From: SG8-32-3 sp964514055
GTDB taxonomy: Archaea; Thermoproteota; Bathyarchaeia; Bathyarchaeales; Bathycorpusculaceae
Direction: 5' to 3'
Assembly (NCBI GenBank): GCA_964514055.1
Contig: CAZEPB010000041.1
Coordinates: 1 to 9,744 of the forward strand
Length of the DNA: 9,744 nt
This document shows positions 1-6,412 of this stretch, piece after piece. Position numbers and translations under genes: made by a program. Position 1 is the first letter of the stretch, and the number at the start of each line of letters is the position of its first letter. Under the pieces are notes generated by a model. That model had not been told where the DNA came from. It searched no databases and saw nothing but the letters and a program-made list of their open reading frames with translations.

Positions 1-2
1 GA

Positions 3-362
3 ATTATGCATGATAACAAGTTGGTTCCAGCCTGCACGTTGATAGTGGGGCTTCCAGATGAGAAAGAAGAGGATGTTATAAAAACGATGGAGCTGGTGGA
101 TGACCTGAAGCAGTTTCGAAGTCTTATTGTGCCTTTGTTTTTTGTTCCTTTGGGCAGGTTGAAAAGGGAGGATTGGTTTAAAAGAACAGAGATGAGTGAG
201 TTGCATAGGCAGTTGCTGTTTCAGTGTGTGGAACACGATTTTTACTGGGTTGATGACCTGCTTGAAATGTCGTTTGAGGGGAAATGGTATGGGCGTTTCT
301 TGAGGGAATTCTATAAGGGCTTCGCGGGAATAGCCAAGCGCAAAGTGAGACAGATAGAATAA
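3..362 (+). CDS. Radical SAM protein, C-terminal fragment (5' end outside window)
   Basis: This reading frame is open from the first bases of the window to TAA at 360-362, so the ATG at 6 is probably an internal codon of a longer gene. The fragment begins with a strand-like stretch containing VGLPDEKEED, which matches the G-L-P-x-E-x-x-x-D segment late in the barrel of radical SAM enzymes, notably those with an N-terminal B12-binding domain. It continues with a hydrophobic VPLFFVPLGRL segment and a C-terminal helical region rich in aromatic and basic residues. The 4Fe-4S CxxxCxxC motif would lie upstream and is not visible, so neither the reaction nor a B12 domain can be confirmed. An MiaB- or Elp3-like radical SAM protein is a less likely alternative. 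The tRNA-Asn gene downstream has its own promoter-like box, so the two are probably separate transcription units. Confidence 0.7.
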   Translation: MMHDNKLVPACTLIVGLPDEKEEDVIKTMELVDDLKQFRSLIVPLFFVPLGRLKREDWFKRTEMSELHRQLLFQCVEHDFYWVDDLLEMSFEGKWYGRFLREFYKGFAGIAKRKVRQIE

Positions 363-386
363 GCTTTTTGCCGTGAATGACTATCC

Positions 387-393
387 TTAAATA
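387..393 (+). promoter_or_regulatory. TATA-like box of the tRNA-Asn gene
   Basis: TTAAATA lies about 36-42 bases before the first base of the tRNA. An archaeal start site about 26 bases downstream would fall near 415-418, giving a short 5' leader for RNase P to remove. It is the only AT-rich box of this kind between the end of the radical SAM gene and the tRNA. Confidence 0.5.
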
Positions 394-428
394 CTTTTGT
401 TGAACTGAAAGTGGATAAGTGATCCTGT

Positions 429-502
429 GCCGCCGTAGCTCAGCTAGGTAGAGCGTCTGGCTGTTAACCAGTTGGTCATAGGTCCGAGTCCTATCGGCGG
501 CG
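429..502 (+). tRNA. tRNA-Asn (anticodon GTT)
   Basis: The 74-base gene folds as a full cloverleaf. The acceptor stem GCCGCCG (429-435) pairs perfectly with CGGCGGC (495-501), and the discriminator is G502. The D arm is GCTC/GAGC with GG in its loop. The anticodon stem 456-460/468-472 encloses loop CTGTTAA, giving anticodon GTT (463-465) for asparagine. The T stem ATAGG/CCTAT is perfect. CCA is not encoded and there is no intron. Two oddities are visible. The T loop reads TCCGAGT, so position 55 is C instead of the near-universal U that becomes pseudouridine. The outermost anticodon-stem pair (27-43) is a T-T mismatch. All other stems are intact, so a functional gene is more likely than a pseudogene. 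A T run follows immediately. Confidence 0.95.
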
Positions 503-503
503 C

Positions 504-508
504 TTTTT
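504..508 (+). terminator. Oligo-T terminator after tRNA-Asn
   Basis: Five T residues begin two bases after the discriminator. Archaeal RNA polymerase commonly stops at short T runs, so this is the probable tRNA terminator. A second run of six T's lies near 571-576. Confidence 0.4.
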
Positions 509-607
509 CCCATACTGTCTACTTGCTGTTTTGGTTTGTTCCTTCTCAGCGATATGCAGGTTGAAGGCGTTTTTTGCCAAAAAGCTGGCGGGACTAGTGC
601 TCGGGAA

Positions 608-647
608 AGACTATAGCCCCCTTATATATAGTTCCTTTATATAGTCT
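608..647 (+). promoter_or_regulatory. Tandem TATA-like boxes flanked by an 8-bp inverted repeat
   Basis: Two similar AT-rich units, TTATATATAGT at 622-632 and TTTATATAGT at 636-645, lie side by side. They are enclosed by perfect inverted arms, AGACTATA at 608-615 and TATAGTCT at 640-647. Either box could drive the YgbA-family gene, giving a leader of roughly 120-145 bases before the ATG at 792, or a small untranslated RNA. The rest of 503-791 holds only an 8-codon ATG frame at 671 and T-rich tracts; I see no longer gene in it. Confidence 0.35.
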
Positions 648-791
648 GAAGTGAAACAGCAACAAACGCGATGTGTTTTAAGGCAATTCTGGTTTTGTAA
701 GCTATGCCACTGCAAAAATACAGTCAACAACAATGCTTATCTTCGTGCATTTTCATGATTATTTTTGAATAGAGGAATAAGTGAAATTAAG

Positions 792-1136
792 ATGGCTACT
801 GAACATCCCAGAATCACGCGGGAGAAAAAGACAATTGAAGCAATGGTTCACATCTACTGCAAGAACAAGCATGGAACCGAAGGCGAGCTCTGCCCAGAAT
901 GCAGTGCGCTCTTTGAGTACGCCAAGACGCGTTTGGATAAGTGTCCTTTCCAAGAGAATAAATCCACATGCGGCAAATGTTTAGTACATTGCTACCAGCC
1001 TCAGATGAGGGAAAAAGTGAAGAAAGTTATGAGATACGCAGGTCCACGCATGCTTCTGCATCATCCCATCCTGGCGATACATCACGTTTTCGATGGTCGC
1101 AAGAAGCCAGAAAAAATACCCAAGAAAACTCGCTAA
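792..1136 (+). CDS. YgbA-family (nitrous oxide-stimulated promoter family) cysteine-rich protein
   Basis: The 114-residue product matches the family annotated as nitrous oxide-stimulated promoter/YgbA almost end to end. It has ITREKKTIEAMVHIYC near the N-terminus, the LCPEC pair, DKCPF, the TCGKCLVHC cluster, MREKVKKVMRYAGPRM, and HPILAIHHVFDGRKK near the end. Seven cysteines (23, 34, 37, 51, 60, 63, 67) suggest a zinc or Fe-S site, but the ligands are not established. In enterobacteria ygbA belongs to the NO-responsive NsrR regulon, and a role in nitrosative stress is proposed; transfer of that role to an archaeon is inference. I chose ATG 792 because family proteins begin close to this point. 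A TTG at 765 in the same frame would add nine residues. A GAGG at 772-775 lies 16 bases upstream of the ATG, farther than usual. No NO-reductase or NsrR homologue is in the window. Confidence 0.85.
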   Translation: MATEHPRITREKKTIEAMVHIYCKNKHGTEGELCPECSALFEYAKTRLDKCPFQENKSTCGKCLVHCYQPQMREKVKKVMRYAGPRMLLHHPILAIHHVFDGRKKPEKIPKKTR

Positions 1137-1182
1137 TGTTCTGCACTGTTTCCATTTGAAATTGCCTCATAAAACACAAAAA

Positions 1183-1191
1183 CTAAATATT
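1183..1191 (+). promoter_or_regulatory. TATA-like box of the membrane-anchored protein gene
   Basis: CTAAATATT is centred about 28 bases before the ATG at 1215. A start site about 26 bases downstream falls within one or two bases of that ATG, which predicts a leaderless mRNA. No Shine-Dalgarno sequence lies before the ATG, which agrees. Confidence 0.5.
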
Positions 1192-1214
1192 GCGAATAAC
1201 TGCAATGATTCACT

Positions 1215-1889
1215 ATGCCAAAGAAACGGTCGCGTATAGCCTTTCTCTTGATTATCGTAATAATCGTAATTATCCTTATAGCGGTTATTGTCTACGCAAA
1301 TTTGGGAACGCAACCCAATCAATTGGTGGCAGGAGTTAAGGCGGGAGATGTGTTCACTTACGAGATGCAGGGTTTATGGCAGTCCGATGACCCAAACGCA
1401 ACAATTTCAGATACCATACTACAGTTGAACATGACTGAATGGTACCGCGTTACCATAACCAACGTATCTAACCCAGATATCTCACTACACACCGTGTGGC
1501 GGTTTAAAAACGGAACTGAACTTGAGGCAGATGGCAAAATGGACATAGAAACGGGATTCTCCAGTGGAGGCTTTTGGGCGCTTTATGCTGCCAACCTTGA
1601 TGCAGGAGAACTAACTCACCCCAAAGGACCAGATAAAGTTGCAGTTAACGATACTATAACTAGGAACTATCCAAGTGGAACAAGAGAAACAAATCGTTTG
1701 ATGTTGACAGCGCAATTTTACAACGTTAACGATCCATCCCGTACCTATACCGATTCTAGGACCATTCAGTTTGATAAGGAGACAGGGATGCTTGTTGAAT
1801 TGTTCAATCAAAACGTGTATAACAGTCCAGAAATGACAGAAATAATTTGGTGGAAGCTTACGGATTCAAACGTTTGGACCGTTACATAG
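1215..1889 (+). CDS. Membrane-anchored extracytoplasmic protein, function unknown
   Basis: The protein has 224 residues. A short basic N-terminus (KKRSR) is followed by one very hydrophobic helix of Ile/Val/Leu at about residues 8-28; the rest is hydrophilic and should face outside the cell. It could be a signal anchor or an uncleaved signal peptide. The outer part begins with VKAGDVFTYEM, a G-D-x-F-x-Y opening that I recall from many secreted beta-rich proteins of uncultured archaea. Five N-x-S/T sequons (Asn 61, 72, 83, 99, 145) fit an N-glycosylated surface protein. No catalytic motif or metal site is recognisable, and there is no cysteine in the outer domain. The C-terminus is tryptophan-rich (IIWWKL, NVWTVT). 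The TATA-like box places transcription start at the ATG. The gene converges on the ABC exporter operon; any functional link with it is speculative. Confidence 0.8.
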   Translation: MPKKRSRIAFLLIIVIIVIILIAVIVYANLGTQPNQLVAGVKAGDVFTYEMQGLWQSDDPNATISDTILQLNMTEWYRVTITNVSNPDISLHTVWRFKNGTELEADGKMDIETGFSSGGFWALYAANLDAGELTHPKGPDKVAVNDTITRNYPSGTRETNRLMLTAQFYNVNDPSRTYTDSRTIQFDKETGMLVELFNQNVYNSPEMTEIIWWKLTDSNVWTVT

Positions 1890-1997
1890 TCCCGTCCGAT
1901 TGTTCGGTATAATACAATTTTCTGCTGTAATTAATTTTTGAAGACGTATCTGCAAGAAACTTGGGTTCAGGAGTGAATTTAACCGCGATGGGAAATC

Positions 1998-3692
1998 TTA
2001 CATTTCTGCCTTTGTTAAAAGTTCTCTTGCGTTCTTGAGAGCGATTCGATAGAAAAATGCAGATAAAACGATGGCGATTACTGCGCTCAACACAAGTGCC
2101 AAGAAAGGATCCAAAAACGCGCCACCTAACAAAGCGGGGACAAGTCCCGACCCAAGCGATAGCGCATATGGGAAAAAGGGCACCAGTATAGCCATGCCTG
2201 CTAGGAGGCACGCGATTAAGTTGATTATACTCGCCGATTGACGTATCATTCTAGGTCTAGGTGTTTCGGTGAAGTCGGCTCCGCTTATTCCGTTTGAAAG
2301 AGAAACTGTTCCGAGGGCAAAGACTAAGAAAACTGCTACGAAGCAAGCCACAATTGTGGCGCGCAGTGACGGTTGATAAATCACGAACCCAACTACTCCC
2401 GTGATCGCCAAGACTATAAGCGAAAAGAAAACGATGAAAAAATACTTGCTTTTCACAAGGCTCTTGGCTGAGATGGGAGAGGCGTAAATTCGCCAAACCG
2501 ACTGACCTTCTTCACCTATCATGAAGTTGCCTAGACTCATGGTCATAACGGCGGATGGAAAAAGAAACGTTATGGCAAGTAAAAGCGTAGAAGCTTGAGA
2601 CGGCATTGTTCCGCCTTGACCAAACGATTGCATAAGAGGCACTATTATGATAACTATTGGAATTATGAAAATCGTCATAAGTTCCCGTCGGCGCGTGAAT
2701 GCCTTCAAGTCTTTTCTGATTAATGCGGCTTCAACCGTGGAAAAGCCGAGTTTGCCTAAGAAACCAGTTTTGGGAGCGTAAACTCCGCGTGAAACCGTTA
2801 TGGCTGGCGGCTCGTAAAGTCCAAATCGCCTATTCAGCATGGTGGCGAGGAAAAACAAGGCGGCGATAAACAAGATGGAAAGACCCATGAATGTGAAGCC
2901 TAGCAGCAGGTTAGTCACTGTGAAATAGGTGAGATAGTAAAGGCTTATGCCCAGCCACACGAAGGGTATGAACCAAGCTGCCGTCTGGGCTGAAGCAATG
3001 GTTTCAATGACGGTTAGGGCGCCGCCGGAAGTCACGTAGAAATATCCGATATAAAACAATATGAAAAATAGCAGTGAACCGGCGAACCTCACCCACACTG
3101 CGGCTCGACCCGACGACTTGTAGACGGCGCCGATGAACCTCACCTGCAGAATTCTGAGAACTTCTGTGATAGTGCTTGCCATGAAAGCAGCAGCTAAGAC
3201 TGCAAGCGAAGTTAACACAGCGGTAAGAACTTGTCCGGTGAACACTGAGAACACGGTGATAATCGAAGTGATGAACACCACTGAAGCCAGTGGAAAGCCC
3301 ATTAAGCTAGCCAAGACAGATGCCAGAGTGTGTTCTTGCCACGTAACAGGCAGCCAATAAGGCACCTGAGTTGATGTTTTGACGCCGCTAAGCCGAATTT
3401 GCTGCATCATGGTGAAGACCAAACTGTAAACTAAAACGAGGGTTGGCAACGAGAAGAAAAGGCTCAGCGCGCCATCTTGAAACAGGGCGAGCAGTTCCGA
3501 GTTAGATGCTATGGCAGAGTTGTAGATAAACCCTGCCAACACGCCGCCGGCTATGCCTATGGCTAAGGCAACCCAGTAAGGCCAGTAGGCTAGAAAACGG
3601 TTCTCGCGGTACTTTGTGGTTTTCTGTCCTCTGATTAATCTGCCAGATTTCCTTTCAACTTGCATCAGGCTGAGAACGTTTTTCCAATTCAT
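1998..3692 (-). CDS. ABC exporter permease, about 13 membrane segments
   Basis: This 564-residue integral membrane protein is the transmembrane partner of the ATPase encoded immediately upstream. Its ATG overlaps the ATPase stop codon in an ATGA arrangement (3689-3692), which indicates translational coupling. Hydrophobic segments are visible near residues 36-57, 75-96, 122-148, 155-175, 203-222, 237-258, 262-286, 340-358, 370-393, 417-440, 445-470, 490-514 and 520-550. A basic cytoplasmic loop (LIRKDLKAFTRRREL) lies between the seventh and eighth. The length is about twice that of a simple six-helix ABC-2 permease, so one chain may supply both halves, as in large ABC-2-type exporters. No substrate-binding protein is nearby, which supports export rather than uptake. 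The substrate cannot be read from the sequence; lipid, peptide or drug export are all possible. Confidence 0.88.
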   Translation of the reverse strand: MNWKNVLSLMQVERKSGRLIRGQKTTKYRENRFLAYWPYWVALAIGIAGGVLAGFIYNSAIASNSELLALFQDGALSLFFSLPTLVLVYSLVFTMMQQIRLSGVKTSTQVPYWLPVTWQEHTLASVLASLMGFPLASVVFITSIITVFSVFTGQVLTAVLTSLAVLAAAFMASTITEVLRILQVRFIGAVYKSSGRAAVWVRFAGSLLFFILFYIGYFYVTSGGALTVIETIASAQTAAWFIPFVWLGISLYYLTYFTVTNLLLGFTFMGLSILFIAALFFLATMLNRRFGLYEPPAITVSRGVYAPKTGFLGKLGFSTVEAALIRKDLKAFTRRRELMTIFIIPIVIIIVPLMQSFGQGGTMPSQASTLLLAITFLFPSAVMTMSLGNFMIGEEGQSVWRIYASPISAKSLVKSKYFFIVFFSLIVLAITGVVGFVIYQPSLRATIVACFVAVFLVFALGTVSLSNGISGADFTETPRPRMIRQSASIINLIACLLAGMAILVPFFPYALSLGSGLVPALLGGAFLDPFLALVLSAVIAIVLSAFFYRIALKNARELLTKAEM

Positions 3693-4462
3693 TTCGCGAG
3701 TTCCTCAACCACGGCTCTTATGTCGTCCGTGCCAGTTAGTTTCAAGAAAATATCCTCTAAACCAGAGTCGGGCAGTTTAGCCATTTCCCTTAACTCTTTC
3801 ATGTTGCCTAACGCCAAGATTTTTCCTTGGTACATGATGCCGATGCGGTCGCACACCGCTTGGGCTATCTCTAACACGTGAGTGGACATAATCGTGGTTA
3901 CGCCTTGCTTTTTCAGCTGGTGCAGAAAATCTTTAACTATGCGCGCTGATCGTGGATCCAAAGCGCTTAACGGCTCGTCAAGAATCAGAAGCCTCGGCCT
4001 GTGCAGAAACGCTGAGATCAAAGCGATTTTCTGTTTCATTCCATCCGAGTAACCGTTTATCATGTCGCCTTCTCGTCCTTCAAGCTGCAGGGCTTTCAGG
4101 TACTCGGTGATTCGGCTTTGCTTCTCTGCGTTTTGCATGCCGTATATGTCGCCTATGAAGTCTAAGTATTCGATTCCAGTTAAGAACTCGTATAACCGAG
4201 GAGATTCAGGAACGTAACCCACAAGCTGCTTCACAGAAACGGGGTCTTTCTGCGCGTCAATCCCGAGAACGTTGACTGAGCCTGAGTCCGGTTGAACTAA
4301 GCCTAACAGCATTTTGAGCGTAGTTGATTTGCCAGAGCCGTTTGGTCCTAGGAGACCGAAAATCTCGCCTTTTTCTATGGTTAAATCAACGTTATCTACG
4401 GCTAAAATCTCGCTGTAACGTTTTACTATGCTTTTCAGTTCAACAGCAAACGTATCACTCAT
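3689..4462 (-). CDS. ABC transporter ATP-binding protein
   Basis: The 257-residue protein is a complete nucleotide-binding domain. Walker A is GPNGSGKST (39-47, Lys45). The Q-loop region reads YVPESP, with Glu86 where Gln is classical, as in many ABC-2 exporter ATPases. The signature is YSDGMKQK (138-145), a departure from LSGGQ. Walker B is LLILDE (158-163), the D-loop is SALD, and the switch His195 lies in STH. The C-terminal part (about 210-257) resembles the short extension of DrrA/CcmA-like exporters. It should hydrolyse ATP at the inner face of the membrane to power the permease downstream, with which it overlaps by 4 bases. The gene is first in its operon; a TATA-like box on the minus strand (4500-4508) predicts a leader of about 15 bases. 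Confidence 0.93.
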   Translation of the reverse strand: MSDTFAVELKSIVKRYSEILAVDNVDLTIEKGEIFGLLGPNGSGKSTTLKMLLGLVQPDSGSVNVLGIDAQKDPVSVKQLVGYVPESPRLYEFLTGIEYLDFIGDIYGMQNAEKQSRITEYLKALQLEGREGDMINGYSDGMKQKIALISAFLHRPRLLILDEPLSALDPRSARIVKDFLHQLKKQGVTTIMSTHVLEIAQAVCDRIGIMYQGKILALGNMKELREMAKLPDSGLEDIFLKLTGTDDIRAVVEELAK

Positions 4463-4499
4463 AATTAACCACGCTACGATTGCAATAGAGAAGAGGTCG

Positions 4500-4508
4500 A
4501 TATTTAAG
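4500..4508 (-). promoter_or_regulatory. TATA-like box of the ABC exporter operon
   Basis: On the minus strand this reads CTTAAATAT, centred about 42 bases before the ATPase ATG (4462). A start site about 26 bases downstream would lie near 4478, leaving a leader of about 15 bases without an obvious ribosome binding site. Confidence 0.45.
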
Positions 4509-4560
4509 CCTAACGTGAACCTGCCGCTTACGCATAGTTTGGCTCCAAAATGGGCTTGAG

Positions 4561-4565
4561 AAAAA
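4561..4565 (-). terminator. Possible T-run terminator after the DUF59 gene
   Basis: On the minus strand CCCC is followed by five T's, about 21 bases after the stop of the DUF59 gene and before the ABC promoter. There is no strong hairpin. Short T runs can suffice in archaea, so this is a weak candidate. Confidence 0.3.
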
Positions 4566-4585
4566 GGGGATGTTTCTTACAGATG

Positions 4586-4903
4586 CTACTTGTTGGTCAT
4601 TTCGTTGATTTGCTGTTCCATCGCGTGCCCGCGACAGTAAACCAAAGCCTTTTTTACGCCTGGCACTTTCTTCGCCGCGTTCTTCAGGTCGCTGGCTAAT
4701 TTGAAGGCTATCGGGCAGAAGGGGCTGGTTGGAATGAATTCTACTTTAACGATGCCTGGTTCTTCTTCTTTCACGTTTGTAATCATCTGCATTTCAGCGA
4801 AAGTCATGCCTGTTTCAGGGTCAGGCACTTTGCCCACTTCTTCGCGGACTTTGTCTTCCAATTCCGTCAAATCATTTTCACCTTTCACATGTTCTCTTAT
4901 CAT
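4586..4903 (-). CDS. DUF59/MIP18-family Fe-S cluster assembly protein
   Basis: The 105-residue protein has the layout of the DUF59 (SufT/PaaD/MIP18-like) family: a helical start (LTELEDKVREEVGKV), DPETGMT at 28-34, a beta strand, the hallmark TSPFCPIA (Cys63), and a helix leading to VPGVKKALV. Members act in Fe-S cluster maturation or target cluster carriers to client proteins; the single conserved Cys is thought to be key. Here the C-terminus also has YCRGH (Cys90, His93), giving a second Cys that many relatives lack, as far as I recall. The end (GHxxExxxNxM) looks like archaeal members. I chose ATG 4903 because the minus-strand TATA-like box at 4924-4931 is about 24 bases upstream, which predicts a leaderless mRNA. 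The frame extends to a TTG at 4942, but that codon lies upstream of the predicted start site. No suf genes are adjacent. Confidence 0.83.
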   Translation of the reverse strand: MIREHVKGENDLTELEDKVREEVGKVPDPETGMTFAEMQMITNVKEEEPGIVKVEFIPTSPFCPIAFKLASDLKNAAKKVPGVKKALVYCRGHAMEQQINEMTNK

Positions 4904-4923
4904 AAAATAAACATGAATTTGGC

Positions 4924-4931
4924 ATATAAAC
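4924..4931 (-). promoter_or_regulatory. TATA-like box of the DUF59 gene
   Basis: On the minus strand this reads GTTTATAT, centred about 24 bases before ATG 4903. The spacing predicts transcription starting at or next to that ATG and helps to decide the start codon. Confidence 0.5.
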
Positions 4932-4950
4932 TGTTGTATCAACTTTTTAC

Positions 4951-4970
4951 TAGCGCAAACAAGTTTGCTA
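4951..4970. repeat. Imperfect palindrome in the divergent DUF59/regulator promoter region
   Basis: The core CAAAC-aa-GTTTG (4956-4960 and 4963-4967) is a perfect inverted repeat. It is extended by TAG and CTA on the outer sides, with two unpaired bases (CG) on the left. It lies between the minus-strand TATA-like box of the DUF59 gene and the start of the winged-helix regulator, about 20 bases upstream of the former and 130 upstream of the latter. It could be an operator for that regulator or for another dimeric factor. There is no direct evidence of binding. Confidence 0.35.
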
Positions 4971-5074
4971 ATGACTATCAGGCAAATGCTTCACCTTATC
5001 CGACAGCCCAAGTTGCCCTTAATACCGTACTCAAGCAAGCACTAAAAAAACAACAAAATTTTCTAAGGACATCC

Positions 5075-5084
5075 ACATAATAAT
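5075..5084 (+). promoter_or_regulatory. Possible TATA-like box of the winged-helix regulator
   Basis: CATAATAATA is centred about 22 bases before ATG 5102, which would give a leaderless mRNA. The match is weaker than at the other genes. An alternative AT-rich stretch, AAAATTTTCTAA, lies around 5055-5066. Confidence 0.3.
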
Positions 5085-5101
5085 AGTAGGGCGCATTAGA
5101 A

Positions 5102-6379
5102 ATGCCAGATTCAGACGAAGAAATTTACTCAATCATGTTTAGTTCTTTGAAACATCCTGCACGCCGCAAAATCCTCCGGATGCTTTCGGAAAGGTCTATG
5201 ACGTTTTCCCAATTGCTGGAGGAGCTTGGAGTCTCCAGCTCCCATTTGACGTATCACCTTGAAAACCTCGGAGAACTCGTAACCAAAACGGAGAATGGAA
5301 AATACAAGCTGTCCACCTTCGGAGCAGCCTCCGTGGAGACCATGAAGATTGTGGAAGAAGCACCAGCAGTTCGGTCAAAGTATGGTTTCCCTTTGTCTTT
5401 AAAGTGGAGGTCGCTTCTGGCAATACTAGTTATCGCGGTTGTTCTTTTGGCAAGTATGTCTTACGTGCAATACGCGACTTTGACCCAAGTGTCTAGTGAG
5501 CGGGACCTCTTGCAGTCGAGATATGACCAGTTGTTGTCCTGGAGTGCTGGCACGGATGATTCGATCACTTTCCTTGAGGATGTTGTCCAAATAGACTTAA
5601 CAGGTTATCAGGCGACCCTTTTGAGTAACACCGTAGAAGTTCGCGAGGACTTAGGCGGAGTGGTTGAGGAGGTTCTAAGTTATTCACTTACCAACAGTGA
5701 CACCCGGATTACCTTGGATTTACGGTTTAGAAACAGAGAACTGTCTAGGTATAAGATGTCTTTGTTTGAAGGCTCAGTCATCTATGCACAGCCTCAACCT
5801 TTCTCGGTTTTGGATGTCGCCAAAGACGTAATTCAGAGATACAGTTCCTTTAAAGACGATGCTTACGAAGAGATGAACAGCATGTTAGCCGCGGTTAACA
5901 CATCCGAAAACACGGAAATAACAGAGGGCGATACAAAGCTTCAGGTCTCCATCTCTGGAAATAACGCGCAGATCCTGTGGCTTTACACGGAAAACGGTGT
6001 TGACTTTTCAGCAAAAAGCGTGAGCCTAGTTTTCGAAAACAATGTTCTGACAGAATTAACTGACGGCTGGTACCTATTCACCGTTGGAACTACCGAAGTT
6101 ACTGTTTCCCAAGAAGAAGCCGTTGAAATGGCACTAGACGCCGTGCAGGACTTCACATGGGAAGCCGATGGCACAGTAGTGTCTGATTTCAACGTGCTGC
6201 AAGAACCTATTACCGTCATATTCCACCCCACTACCAGAGGAGAAAACCTGGAGTTAATTCCCTACTGGCAAATCACACTTTACCTAGACAAGGTTTACCC
6301 AGGCGGGTACAACCGCATAGCTGTTGGAATCTGGGCGGACACCGGAGAGGTGCGGCGGATTGTGCCGCAAAGTGGATAA
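5102..6379 (+). CDS. Membrane-tethered winged-helix transcription regulator with extracytoplasmic sensor domain
   Basis: The 425-residue protein has three parts. Residues 5-72 form an ArsR-like winged helix: a helix with LKHPARRKILRML, then FSQLLEELGVSSSHLTYHL as turn and recognition helix, then a wing ending in NGKYKLS. A single membrane helix runs from about 103 to 122 (LLAILVIAVVLLASMSYV). It is followed by a short possible coiled coil (SSERDLLQSRYDQLLSW) and about 275 residues that should lie outside the cell. The last 90 residues (SQEEAVEMALDAV, LIPYWQITLYL, ADTGEVRRIVP) resemble PepSY/YcdB-like repeats. The layout is that of a one-component sensor that binds DNA from the membrane, without a kinase. 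Its signal and targets are unknown. It is divergent from the DUF59 gene and 33 bases upstream of the HIT gene, with which it may be co-transcribed. It may bind the palindrome at 4951-4970. Confidence 0.85.
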   Translation: MPDSDEEIYSIMFSSLKHPARRKILRMLSERSMTFSQLLEELGVSSSHLTYHLENLGELVTKTENGKYKLSTFGAASVETMKIVEEAPAVRSKYGFPLSLKWRSLLAILVIAVVLLASMSYVQYATLTQVSSERDLLQSRYDQLLSWSAGTDDSITFLEDVVQIDLTGYQATLLSNTVEVREDLGGVVEEVLSYSLTNSDTRITLDLRFRNRELSRYKMSLFEGSVIYAQPQPFSVLDVAKDVIQRYSSFKDDAYEEMNSMLAAVNTSENTEITEGDTKLQVSISGNNAQILWLYTENGVDFSAKSVSLVFENNVLTELTDGWYLFTVGTTEVTVSQEEAVEMALDAVQDFTWEADGTVVSDFNVLQEPITVIFHPTTRGENLELIPYWQITLYLDKVYPGGYNRIAVGIWADTGEVRRIVPQSG

Positions 6380-6401
6380 ACCAACGCGCCAATTTGCTCT
6401 A

Positions 6402-6407
6402 GAGGTG
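6402..6407 (+). promoter_or_regulatory. Shine-Dalgarno sequence of the HIT gene
   Basis: GAGGTG lies 5 bases before ATG 6413. Most other genes here lack such a site at usual spacing. Its presence fits an internal gene translated from the regulator's mRNA and fixes the start. Confidence 0.6.
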
Positions 6408-6412
6408 GAACA

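Noticed and set aside
429..502. tRNA as an integration site for a mobile element
   Set aside because: No second copy of the tRNA 3' end and no integrase gene were seen in the window.
178..513. 111-codon minus-strand frame across the end of the radical SAM gene and the tRNA
   Set aside because: It runs antisense through the whole tRNA-Asn and part of a recognisable protein, and has no family-like motifs.
781..984. 67-codon GTG-started plus-strand frame with GAGG 5 bases upstream, inside the YgbA-family gene
   Set aside because: The ribosome binding site spacing is attractive, but the translation matches nothing, whereas the overlapping frame is a clear family member.
1882..2211. 109-codon minus-strand frame at the 3' end of the permease
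   Set aside because: Most of it lies in another frame of the permease gene and it has no start signal or recognisable domain.
4889..5080. 63-codon plus-strand frame between the DUF59 gene and the regulator
   Set aside because: It overlaps the DUF59 start and promoter region, has no ribosome binding site, and has low-complexity composition.
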